DNA from: Dasypus novemcinctus
Lineage: Eukaryota > Chordata > Mammalia > Cingulata > Dasypodidae
Direction: 5' to 3'
Length of the DNA stretch: 64,000 nt
Assembly (NCBI RefSeq): GCF_030445035.2
Contig: NC_080683.1
Span: forward strand, 114,685,225 to 114,749,224
Below the pieces are notes generated by a model that saw only the letters and a program-made list of their open reading frames with translations, was not told the origin of the DNA and did not search any database. A program made the position numbers and the translations under genes. Of this stretch, positions 1 through 10,309 are shown piece after piece (the stretch's first letter is position 1; each line of letters starts with the position of its first letter).

Positions 1-529
1 GTCATACTTTATTGGTCTTTGCCATTGCACTTGGGGGATTGTTGCTGTTCCATTGGGGAATGTGATAGAGCTTCCCTGGATAGGAACTCAGCACTCCCTC
101 AGGTGTCATTTTTAACAGTAACCACTATGAAAATATCCAAACATTTTTATGTACCCTGTATACATGCCCTGGAGAACTCCCTGCCAACCATGTGCCCCCC
201 CATCAAAAATACCCCACACCAGTGTTCCTCCTTAGCCATAGCTGAACTTCTCTGTGGTCCAAAACTTCTTCAAAAATGAAGCCTAATATATTGCTGGGTT
301 CCGTTAATAGTAAAAGGGAATATAGTGATGGGTTTAAAGGTTAGATATTGAATACATACTAATTTAGAAAATTTAAGGTAAAAATAAATTGGGGTATCAA
401 AAAATGAAAAAGCTTTGTTTTTGATATTTGCCTTTCATCACTGCAGTAGGTGTTGCCCTGTATGGATAATGAAAGAGGTTGATGTGGGAGGAGTGAGGTG
501 AGGGGGGTAGGGTGTATGTGTAAAATATG
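1..529. other. Unassigned sequence, no gene seen
   Basis: I recognise no gene or repeat family here. The only frame of note, at 19-279 on the plus strand, encodes 86 residues without a recognisable domain. An old repeat too diverged to name is possible. The stretch ends at the target duplication of the adjacent SINE. Confidence 0.5.
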
Positions 530-537
530 TATATTTT

Positions 538-941
538 AAGATTTATTTATTATTTCTCTCCCCTCCCCACCCCCAGTTGTCTGCTCTCTGTGTCCATTCG
601 CTGTATGTTCTTCTGTGACCGCTTCTATCCTTATCAGTGGCACCGGGAATCTGTGTCTCTTTTTGTTGCATCATCTTGTTGTGTCAGCTCTCTGTGTGTG
701 CGGCACCATTCTTGGGCAGGCTGCACTTCTGCGCTGGGCAGCTCTCCTTATGGGGCGCACTCCTTGTGCATGGGGCTCCCCTACGCAGGGGCACCCCTGC
801 GTGGCAGGGCACGCCTTGCATGCATCAGCACTGCGCATGGGCCAGCTCCACATGGGTCAGGGAGGCCCGGGGTTTGAACTGTGGACCTCCCATGTGGTAG
901 GCAGATGCCCTATCCACTGGGCCAAGTCCGCTTCCCCCTCT
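538..941 (-). mobile_element. DAS-type tRNA-derived SINE
   Basis: This is a full-length minus-strand SINE. Its A-rich tail appears as AAGATTTATTTATTATTTCTC at 538 and its tRNA-like head as GGGCCAAGTCCGCTTCCC near 919-937. The box B complement lies around 870. The 8-base duplication TATATTTT flanks it at 530-537 and 942-949, as expected for L1-driven target-primed insertion. The overlapping plus-strand frames at 527-953 are SINE sequence read backwards and are not genes. Confidence 0.9.
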
Positions 942-964
942 TATATTTTTTGATTGTAACTTTT

Positions 965-1656
965 TTTAAAAATAGAAAAAAAAGAGAACTAGAATTAGAA
1001 GTGGAGGCTAAAGATGTGACTGAATTGTTGCATTATCATAGTACAACTTTAACAGATGAGGAGTTACATCTTATATATGAGCAGAGAAAGTGTTTTCTTG
1101 AGATGGAAACTACTCCTGGTGAAGATGCTGTGAGCGTTGTTGAAATGACGACAAAGAATTTAGAATATTATGTAAACTTAGTTGATAAAGCAGAGGCAGG
1201 GTTTGAGAGGATTGCTTCCAATTTTGTAAATAAATTCTGAGAGTAAAATGCTCTCAGATAGCATTGCATGCTACAGAGAAATCTTTCATGAAATAGTTAA
1301 TCAATGTGGCAAACTTCATTGTTGTTTTAAGAAATTGCCGCAGTCACCCTAATCTTCAGCAGCCACCACCCTGCTCTGTCAGCAGCCATCAAAATCAAGG
1401 CGAGATCCTCCGTCAGCAGAGATTACAACTCGCTCAGATCTTTGTTAGCATTTTTTAATGATAAAGTATTTTTCATTAATTTATGTGCATTTTAAAAACA
1501 ATTCTACTGCACAGTTAATAGACAACAGTGTAGTGTAAAAATAACCTTTATATACACTGGGAAACCAAAAACTTTGTGTGAGTAACTTTGTTATGATATT
1601 CACTTTATTGCGGTGATCTGGAAACTAACTCTCAATATCGCTGAAGTATGCTTCTA
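965..1656 (+). pseudogene. Tigger (pogo-type) DNA transposon remnant, transposase C-terminus
   Basis: The frame read from about 980 to 1240 resembles the C-terminal part of Tigger/TIGD1-type transposases. Recognisable segments are [53 protein letters not shown]. After a stop at 1238 more similarity continues out of frame. The terminal block near 1598-1656, with CTTTATTGCGGTGATCTGG and a GAAGTATGC end, matches the Tigger right end. The N-terminal DNA-binding and DDE parts are not visible, so this is a 5'-deleted, non-functional copy. The 119-residue frame starting at 881 fuses SINE sequence to this remnant by chance. Confidence 0.8.
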
Positions 1657-3359
1657 ATATTTGTTGAAAAAATTACACAAATATTAGGAAGATAAAGAAA
1701 GGTGAATTTACCATTAAAGTAATAGGATCAAGCTCAGGGAACCAAACTTCCCCAGGACCCTTTCTTGGCCCTGGGGGGGGACCCTATTAGTTTATTCACA
1801 TGCTCATGGGTTTTTGTAAAATTTCAAAAAAAAGATATTTTACTCGTAATCGGTTAAGGTTGCTGTGTCACTCTACTTCAACTTTCCTTCCCTCTTGACC
1901 CCTTTCATGTTAGGTATTGATGGAGTGGCCACAGGCATTTTTAGGTCCTGACTAAGGGGCCAGTTGAGATAGGAATAGCTTTGAGTATAGTGGGATATTT
2001 GTATGTTATTCACACTTTCACTCTACAATGATGACATCAACAACAAAGTGGTTTATCGTATCATTTATTCAAAGAATATTCAATGCTGGTCACCAAATAA
2101 GAAATTATAAAAAGCATTGAAATCTTTCAGCCTGTATATGAAAGAAGCTTAAGAGATTTTTTCCCCCCAATTTTTCTCAATCTTAAACTTTCATGTGACC
2201 TTACCAGTAAAGATTTGTGAAGCTGAAGGAAACTTTTCTAAATCTTTAACAATGAAAAAGTTAAAAAAAAAAAAAAATCACTTATGCTAGAAAAAAGACT
2301 ATCTTTCCATTCTGTCTATAGAAAAAATTACAATATCATTGTCTTAAGGATGTGCTCAAAGTAGATGCAGGTAAAAACAGGAGAAAGTATTATACAAGTG
2401 TGACAGACAATTCATGAAAACATTATGTTATTCTTCTGGGCTTTTGTTTGTAGAAGTTGTCAGCTTTGGAAATTAATTTCTAATTTTTTGAGATTCCTTT
2501 ATTCAATGTAAATACTCATTTTTTGAAGTAATTTTCAGGTCATTTCTTATTTTCTTTCTTTCTTAATGATGATCCCATAAATTGAATAAGCTATAGACCT
2601 CACAAAACCTGTGTCCACTTTGACAAGAAAAGTCAGGAATAACTGGCTGGAATGGCACACTGGCTCCTTCCATCAGATTCCTCTCTTTCAAGCATCAGCC
2701 AACAGTTGCAGTTTAAAAGTCTACAGTCCTTAGACACAGAAGAATGTAGGGACATGTGGGAAGCTGCCAAATAAAGAGAGGTAAGGTGGGGTGGCTTGGT
2801 TGGTGGCTCATTGGGAAAAGCAAGACCAAAGAGATTGTATTTATTTGGATTAGAGGATTAATGGACATAGGATAAGAAAGGAAGGTAGGCAGGAGGATGT
2901 CAATGAGAACATGAAGTACTTATTTTCTGGGTTTATCCTGCTCAGAATTTCCTTGCCAGATATATTTAGCTAGTGTATGCACAACTTCTAAGATCTATAA
3001 ACTGTCCATATCTATGTGTTATTTTGAATGCTGCTGTTTTGAGTGCGTGCATAAGCCAGAGAGGCTTAAGACTCTTAAACCATGGGAAAGGGATTCTCCA
3101 CAGTACAAAATGCTCCAAGGCACCAATGGAATTTTTTTCATTTTCAAAACAATTTATCGAAGCATATCATTATGTATATACACATACATAAACAATAAAT
3201 GTATAGTAAAAGTTGTGAACTTAGAAAACAAACATGCATTACATCACACAGGGTTCCCACACTTTACCTCCCCATAGATACCTTGCATTGTTGTGAAACA
3301 TTTGTAATAAATTATGAAAGAGCATCATAAAAGTATTGGGGCTAACTATGGTCTGTATC
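1657..3359. other. Unassigned sequence, no gene seen
   Basis: AT-rich sequence with a short poly(A) run at about 2263-2276. I see no coding frame with domain character and no repeat family I can name. Two short overlapping frames at 2973-3277 lack any recognised domain. Confidence 0.5.
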
Positions 3360-4030
3360 TTAACATTTAGGGTGTTTTTTCCCCAACCCACACTATTAAT
3401 TTTTTTGTTCATAAACCATACAATTTACCCAAACTGTACAATCAATGGCATTTGGTATAGTCACCGATTTGTGCATTCATCGCTTCAATCAATATTAGAG
3501 CATTCTGGGAAACGGACTTTGGCCCAGTGGTTAGGGCGTCCGTCTACCATATGGGAGGTCCGCGGTTCAAACCCCGGGCCTCCTTGACCCGTGTGGAGCT
3601 GGCCGTGCGCAGTGCTGATGCACGCAAGGAGTGCCCTGCCATGCAGGGGTGTCCCCCGCGTGGGGTAGCCCCACGCGCAAGGAGTGCGCCCGTGAGGAAA
3701 GCCGCCCAGCGTGAAAAGAGGGAGCAGCCTGCCCAGGAATGGCGCCGCCCACACTTCCCGTGCCGCTGACGACAACAGAAGCGGACAAAGAAACAAGATG
3801 CAGCAAATAGACACCAAGAACAGACAACCAGGGGAGGGGGGGAAATTAAATAAATAAATAAATCTTAAAAAAAAAAAAATATTAGAGCATTCTCATTACT
3901 CCTAAAAAAAAAAAAAAAACCCACTATCAAATCCATAGATCAACACTACTAATTACAAATCCTGTGATGTACTTTGACCATTTCTATTCATTTCCAAACA
4001 TTTCCAGACAACTTTTAACTAACAGAATAT
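3360..4030 (-). mobile_element. Possible old L1 3'-region fragment, split by a SINE
   Basis: The stretch TGTACAATCAATGGC ... GTGCATTCATC ... ATTAGAGCATTCTCATTACTCC resembles the antisense L1 3' region of older mammalian L1 families, where similar phrases end in CATCACCCC plus an A run. The match is short and diverged, so the family and the boundaries are tentative. A younger SINE interrupts it at 3507-3877. Confidence 0.45.
3507..3877 (+). mobile_element. DAS-type SINE, internally deleted form
   Basis: The head is GGAAACGGACTTTGGCCCAG and the tail is AAATAAATAAATAAATC plus poly(A). The perfect 16-base duplication AATATTAGAGCATTCT flanks it at 3491-3506 and 3878-3893, which indicates a fairly recent insertion. 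Compared with the copies at 6495 and 54276 it lacks about 45 bases between GCCGCCCACAC and TTCCCGTGCCGC. The copy at 27291 has the same deletion. Confidence 0.95.
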
Positions 4031-4734
4031 TAATGACAAATCAAAGGGCAGAGAATTTTTAAATCCCACAGCAAAATTCAAAGCAAAGAAAAATTTGCAA
4101 ATCAAATTTAAAAGAGAAGAAAAAAGAATGAACATGAAAGGGTATGAAAAGGTAACATAGGCTGTCTTTAGAAATCATTTAGACTAGTGAACTGTTTGAG
4201 GAATTTCCCTTCCTCTGTCCTGTCATGCCCTGTTTTCTTTGAAAAGGCAGCAGATGCCTTATAGTGTAGATATGTTATTTAGGAAACTAAATCTGGAAAA
4301 GCTCTGGGAAGAGTAGAGAAAAACAACTTAAATTGAAACTATTAAGCCACTTGCGAGACTACTTTTTAGATTTTCTTAAGGGTGGCAAGTGGGAAAATGG
4401 GAGAAATAGAAGAGAAGCATTAATTTTCTTCCTTATCTCAATTTGTGAAGGAGGGCATAGGTGTTGCACATTTTGGAAAATTGTGGCATAGGATCACACA
4501 ACACTATTGCCTGTATCTGGGCAAAGATTTTGCAGACTCTTCCATTACCTCCATTGGCAGGTCTAAAAAATCACTCTGAGGACAGGCCACTTGAGATTGA
4601 TTACTTTTTATTTATTTTGACCATACGTTTCTAATTTCTACTTCCCCAAGGAAAGTGGTTAGTGGGATTAGTCATTTTCTAATTTTTCTTATTTCCTACA
4701 TTATGATTCCAGAGTATGTGCAAAAGTTTGAAAT
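4031..4734. other. Unassigned sequence, no gene seen
   Basis: AT-rich sequence with no coding frame of note and no repeat family recognised. Confidence 0.5.
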
Positions 4735-5322
4735 TCTTTTATGAATTTCCAAAAGAGAAAGACTGTTTTTGAACTAATCCATTCATGCGGGTGTGAGATC
4801 CTTTTGATTAGACTACATCAGTGAGGCACGACTCAGTAAGAGGCTCTACCTCTTGCTGCATATGGTACTAACAGAGACACAGAGAGAGACAGGCAGGAAA
4901 ATATTATATTTATCCTGCTGATTGAGAGAGAGAGGACTGCAGGAAAACAGAAGCCCTGAGAGGCTTGAGGAGCAAAGGCGCGGGAAGAGATGAGCCTGAT
5001 GAGCCTGATAACTCACAGCTGAACTTGGGAAGAAAGTAGAGTAGCTGAGACTGATAAAGAAGACTCTGAAAGAGACAAGTCCTATGCCTAGTTGCCCACA
5101 GCTGAGCTCTGGAAGATGTTAGATTCTGGAGGGGAAGGCAGAGATTGGCGGCCATCTTGTTTCACCATGTGACAGGACCCGGAGAAAGCATCTCTGATGG
5201 TGCCTTGATTTGGACATTTCATGGCCTCAGCACTGTAAACTTTACCTCAGATAAAATTCTTATTACAAAAGTCAGCGCACTTCTGGCACTTTGCATAGGC
5301 AGCCCTTTGGCAAACTAAGACA
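4735..5322 (+). mobile_element. Solo LTR, ERVL/MaLR-like (xenarthran type)
   Basis: The block TTTATGAATTTCCAAAAGAG, then GGGTGTGAGATCC, then ATGGTGCCTTGATTTGGAC, then AGATAAAATTCTTATTAC ends in AAACTAAGACA at 5322. This matches the layout of MaLR-like LTRs. The minus-strand element at 28091-28644 is the same family, sharing the start (TTTATGAATT) and the end (CCCTTTGGC before AACTAA or GACTAA). No internal retroviral genes adjoin it. The left boundary is approximate. Confidence 0.7.
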
Positions 5323-5490
5323 GTATGGTTTAATTAAGCCATAGTTTCTTTTGATTCTGGTTGAGATACATATAATCACATTGATATAACTTGAAGGTTT
5401 ATGGCTATTTTGCATTAGATAAATAGAATAGGCATTCATCCCTTTCAGGTGGGCCACTGAGAAATACTCTTAAGGATTTCCCATCATCAT

Positions 5491-5892
5491 TGTGGTAGAT
5501 CACATTTTCCTAAGATGGACACAATAATATATCCCACCCAACATGCTCTCCTTACAATGAGATGTTAACACTCCTCCATTGAGGATACACGTATATATTT
5601 CTTTCCTTTAAAACTGGATGGAGGGAAGCTGCTGTGACTCAAGCGATTGAGCTCCTGTTTACCATATGGAGGACCCAGGTTCGATCCCTGGGACCTCCTG
5701 GTGAAAGAAAAAAGGCTTTCTAGAACTGCATGGTGCGGTGCAGTGAGGAGCAGGCCCCCACGCAGTGAAACAACACACCAAAAAGACGATGATGCAACAA
5801 GATAGGAAAAAAAAACAAAACTGGATGGACCTATGACTCCAGTGGAAGTGACATTATGTGCCTTCTACAGCTAAGCTAGAAAAGATAATACA
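5491..5892 (+). mobile_element. MLT1-type LTR, 5' half (split by U6-L1 insertion)
   Basis: From TGTGGTAGATCACATTTTCC to the AAAAGATAATA at 5880-5890 this reads like the first half of an MLT1 (MaLR) LTR, including GACTCCAGTGGAAGTGACATT. The matching second half resumes at 13597 with GCTCACCCTTGGAACC. A small SINE sits inside it at 5623-5816. Confidence 0.7.
5623..5816 (+). mobile_element. Short tRNA-derived SINE (older DAS relative)
   Basis: The head GGGAAGCTGCTGTGACTCAAG has a tRNA-like box A. A box B-like GGTTCGATCCC follows near 5680. The body is only about 190 bases and ends in an A-rich tail. The exact 13-base duplication AAAACTGGATGGA at 5610-5622 and 5817-5829 fixes the boundaries. Confidence 0.9.
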
Positions 5893-5997
5893 GTGCTCAC
5901 TTAGGCAACACATACACTAAAATTAGAACAATACATAGAAGATTAGCATGACCCCTGTGCAAAGATGACACACATTTGTGAAGCATTCCATATTTTT
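5893..5997 (+). pseudogene. RNU6: U6 snRNA retropseudogene, 5' part of a U6-L1 chimera
   Basis: GTGCTCACTTAGGCAACACA through GAAGATTAGCATGACCCC to TTCCATATTTTT covers the whole U6 snRNA, about 105 of its usual 107 bases. The changes from the functional sequence are largely loss of CG dinucleotides (for example CTCGCTTCGG became CTCACTTAGG), with a small deletion near CACATTTG. L1 sequence follows directly after the terminal T run in the same orientation. The target duplication brackets U6 plus L1 together, so this is the 5' end of a chimeric retrotransposon. I see no U6 promoter elements upstream; it lies inside an LTR. Confidence 0.9.
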
Positions 5998-6494
5998 ACT
6001 GTAATTTTTTTATATAACTCCACTTTTTATTTCTTACAGGTTCTAAAATGCAAATTCATAAAACATCATGATAAATCTATGCTTTAGGACATACAATAAT
6101 TTGTAACCAGTATGACAAAAAAGGTAGGTGACCAAGGGGTATAGGAACAGTGTGTATGCTATTGAAATAAGTTGGTATTGAATCAAGTGTCATGTTATAG
6201 ATTTAAGATGTTAAAATTAATCCCAATTGTAATCACAAATAAAATATCTGAACTATATAGAGAGAAGGAAATGAGAAGGGACTTAATATGGCACACTACA
6301 AAAAAACAAGTAAATATGAAAGTAGGCATTAGCAGTTGAATCAAGGGGGAAAAGAAAGTATAAGACTTAAAAAGATCAAATAACAAAATGGCAGAAGAAA
6401 GTCCTGCTATTATTAGTAATTATTTAAATATAAACAGATTACACACTCAAGTCAAAATGCAGAGATTGGCAGAATGGATAAAAAAGCATTACCC

Positions 6495-6913
6495 TGGAAG
6501 CAGACTTGGCCCAGTGGTTAGGGCGTCCATCTACCACATGGGAGGTCTGCGGTTCAAACCCTGGGCCTCCTTGACCCGTGTGGAGCTGGCCCATGTGCAG
6601 TGCTGATGCACGCAAGGAGTGCCGTGCCATGCAGGGGTGTCCCCCGCGTAGGACAGTCCCACGCGCAAGGAGTACGCCCTGTAAGGAGAGCCGCCCAGCG
6701 CGAAAGAAAGTGCAGCCTGCTCAAGAATGGTGCCACACACATGGAGAGCTGACACACAAGATGACACAACAAAAGGATACACAGATTCCCATCCCATACC
6801 ACTGATAACAACACAAACGGACAAAGATGACTCGGCAAATAGATACAGAGAACAGACAACTGGGATGGGGGAGAGGGGAAGGGGAGAGAAATAAATAAAT
6901 AAATTAATTAATT
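6495..6913 (+). mobile_element. DAS-type SINE, full length
   Basis: The head is TGGAAGCAGACTTGGCCCAG, the box B is GGTTCAAACCC near 6552, and the tail is AAATAAATAAATTAATTAATT. The flanking duplication AAAAAAGCATTACCC (6480-6494) and AAAAAAGCATGACCC (6914-6928) differs by one base. The host L1 reads continuously when the element is removed. Confidence 0.95.
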
Positions 6914-8695
6914 AAAAAAGCATGACCCAACTATATGCTGTTTACAAGAGACTCATCTTAAATTCAAAGACAAAAGTAGGTTGAAATTGAAAGAATGGAA
7001 AACAAATCATGCAAATAGTAACCAAAAGAGAGTTGGGATAACAATACTAATATTAGATAAAATAGACTTTAAGTCAAAAACTGTTACAAAGAAGGTCATT
7101 ATATAATGATAAAGGGGTCAATCCAACAAGAAGACATAACAATTATAAATATATATGTACCTAACAGCAGAGCCCCAAAATATAAGAAAATACTGACAGA
7201 TGTAAAAGGAGAAATAAACAGTTCTACATTAGTAGAAGAAGACATCAACACACCACTTTCAATAATGAATTGAATATCTACATAGAAAATCAATAAAGGA
7301 AATAGAAGACCTGAAAGATACTATAAAGCAACCAGACCTAACAAATATATAGAATGCTTCACCCAACAGCAGCAGGTTACACATTCTTCTTGAGTGTACA
7401 TGGGTCATTCTTGAGGATAGGCCATATATTAGGTCACAAAACGTAACTCAACACATTTTTAAAAATATTGAAATCGTACAATGTATCTTCTACAAACACA
7501 GTGGAATGAAACTAGAAACCAATAACAGAGGAAGAACTGGAAAATTCACTGGAAATTAATACACTGTTCATCAACCAATGGGTCAAAGAAGAAATCACAA
7601 GGGAAACTAGGAAATATCTTGAGGCAGAAGAAAATACAATATACCAAAACTTATAGGATGCATCAAAAACAATGCTGAGGGAAATTTAGAGCTCTAAATG
7701 CTTGCATTAAAAAAGAAAAAGGATCTCAAGAGAGCAAACCTCACAACTGGAGGGTCCATATTGATCAGAAGGAAAGAAATAGCAAGTATTAGAGCAGAGA
7801 TTAAGGAAATAGAGAATAAAAAAAAAAACCTGAAGAATCAATGAAACCAATTATTGGTTTGTTGAAAAGATCAATAGAATTGAGAAACCTTTAGCTAGAC
7901 TCACCAAGAAAAAAAGAAAAAAGATGCAAACAAACTCAGAAATAAAAGGAGGAATGTTACCAACCCTATGGGGGAAAAAGAGGATATTATGGATAAATGA
8001 ATACCAAAAAAAATTATATAACCTTGATGAAACTGACAAATTCTTAGAGACACACAAACTACCTACACTGACACAAGAAGAAATGAAAGACCAATATTAA
8101 GTAAAGAGATTGTATTAGTAACCAAAAACCTCTCAAAAAAGAAAAGCCCAGGACCAGGTAGCATCACTGGTGAATTTTAATGAACATTCCAAGAAAAATG
8201 GACACCAATCCTGCTCAAATTCTTCCAAAAAATTGAGGAGGCAGCATTCCCTAACTCATTCTATGAGGCCAAACTCATTCTAATAGCAAAACCAGATGAA
8301 GATAGCACAAGAAAAGAAAACTAAGTACCAATATTCCTTGTGAATAAGAATGCAAAAATCCTCCAAAAACTACTAGCAAACTGAATCCAAAAGCACATTA
8401 AAAGAATTATACAACATAATCAAATGAGAGTCACCTCAAGAATGCAAGCATGGCTCAAAATAAGAAAACAGATAATACACCACCTATATAGAACAAAAAA
8501 CCTACATAATCATCTCAATTGATATAGTAAAGGCATTTAACAAAATCCATTACTCCTTCTTGATAAAAACACTGAGAAAATTAGAAGTAGAAATAAAATA
8601 CCTCAAAAGAATAAAGGGCATATTTGGAAAACCCACTACTAGCATCAAACTCAATGATGAAAGACTGAAACCTTTCCCTCTAAAATCAGGAACAA

Positions 8696-9155
8696 TGGGA
8701 AATGGATGTGGCTCAACCAATTGGACTCCCATCTACCATATAGGAGGTCCAGGGTTTGATGCCCAGGGCCTCCTGCTGAGGGCAAGCTGGCCCATGTGGT
8801 AAGTTGGCCCATGTAGGGTGCCAGCCCATGCAGGAATGCAGCCCTGCACAGGAGTGCTGCCCTGCCTGGGAATACCACCCTGCGCAGGAGTGCTGGCCAA
8901 TATGGAAAGCTGGGGCAGTAAGATAGTGCACCAAGAGACACAGGAGAGAAAATAAGAAGACATAGCAGAACAGGAAGATGAGGTGGTGCAAGAGAGTAAT
9001 CACCTCTCTCCCATTCCAGAAGGTCCCAGGATTGGTTCCCGGAGCCACCTAATGAGAATACAAGTAGACACAGAAGAACACAAAGCTAATGGACACAGAG
9101 AGCAGACAATAGGGGGAGTGGGGGGGATAAATAAATAAAAATCTTTAAAAAAATA
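8696..9155 (+). mobile_element. DAS-like SINE, long form with two tRNA-like boxes
   Basis: The head GGGAAATGGATGTGGCTCAAC has a box B-like GGGTTTGATGCCCAG near 8753. A second tRNA-like unit follows (AGGTCCCAGGATTGGTTCCC near 9020). Between them, at about 8800-8900, is a degenerate tandem array built from GCAGGAGTGCTGCCCTG-like units. The flanks AAATCAGGAACAA (8683-8695) and AAATAAGGAACAA (9156-9168) form the target duplication. Confidence 0.85.
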
Positions 9156-10309
9156 AAATAAGGAACAAAACAAGATTGCCCAGCAGTCACTACTGTTATC
9201 CTACATTGTAGTAGAGGTTCTAGCAAGAGCAATTTGTCAAGAAAAGGAAAAAAAGACAGTGAAATTTGAAAAAAGTAGTAAAATTTCCCTATTTGCAGAT
9301 GACATGATCCTATATACAGAAAACCCTGAAAAATCCACAACAAAGTGACTAAAGCTAATGAACAAATTCAGCAAAGTGGTGGGGTACAAGATAAACATGC
9401 AAAAACTGGTATTTTTTCTATATAGTAGTAAAGAACAATTTGAAAAGGAAATCAAGAAAAACTTCTATTTACAATAGCAACTAAAAGAATCAAATATTTA
9501 GGAATAAATTTAACCAATGATGTAAAGAACTTGTACACAGAAAACTGCAAAACATTGCTAACAGAAATCAATGACCTAATAAATGGAAGGGCATTCCATG
9601 TTCTTGGAGTGGATGACTAAATAGTGTTAATATGTCAAGTCTACCCAAAATGATTTTTATGGGTTCAACACAATCCAAAATTCGAACAGCCTTCTTTGCA
9701 GAAATGTAAAAGCCAATCATCAAATTATATGGAAGGGTAAGGGACCTCCAATGGCCAAAATAATCTTGAAAAAGAATGAAGTTTGAGGATTCACATTTCC
9801 CAATATTAAAATTTATTACAAAACTACAGTAATCAAAACAGTATGGTATATATAGACTAGTGGAATTGAATTGAGAGTTCTGAAATAAACCATCATATCT
9901 GTGGCCAATTGATTTTTGACAAGGTTGCCAAGTCCAGTCAATTGGTAAAAAATAGTCTCCTCAACAGATGGTGCTGGGAGAACTGGATATTGATATGCAA
10001 AAGAATGAAGGTGAACCCCTACATTACCCCATATTTAAAAATTAACTCAAAATAGATTGAAGTTTTAAATATAAAAACCAAAGTTATAAAGTACCTAGAA
10101 GAAAACAGGGAAGCATATTCAGAACCTTGTGTTAGCAAATGGTTTCTTATACTTCACACCAAAAGCATGAGTAAAAAAAGAAAATGTAGATAAATGGGAC
10201 TTCATCAAAATTAAATACTTCTGTGCATCAAAGGACTTAATCATGAAAATATAAAGACAACCTACAGAACGCGAGAAAATATTTGGAAACCACATATCTG
10301 ATAAGACTA

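Larger units (their letters stand above)
5998..10309 (+). mobile_element. L1 (L1M-like) inter-ORF and ORF2 region, first block of the chimera
   Basis: Plus-strand L1 begins right after U6 with the inter-ORF phrase TAACTCCACTTTTTATTTC and continues into ORF2 near 6388 (ATGGCAGAAGAAAGTCC). Recognisable ORF2 landmarks follow: CTGTTTACAAGAGACTCATC (endonuclease part, 6950), AATAGACTTTAAG (7059), TTGTTGAAAAGATCAATAGA (7860) and reverse-transcriptase-region sequence around 8520-9560. Many stops and frameshifts make it non-functional. SINEs interrupt it at 6495-6913 and 8696-9155. It breaks near 10,300 where an L1-tailed element is inserted. Confidence 0.9.

Noticed and set aside
527-953. Overlapping open frames of 87-119 residues
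   Set aside because: They are the reverse complement of a tRNA-derived SINE. The same peptides (for example SCCVSSPCVRHHSWAGC-like text) recur at other SINE copies.
5893-5997. Possible functional U6 gene
   Set aside because: It has many substitutions at former CG sites and a small deletion, no upstream U6 promoter elements, and lies at the head of a retrotransposed L1.
6388-9560. A working L1 ORF2
   Set aside because: The reading frame is broken by many stops, frameshifts and two SINEs.
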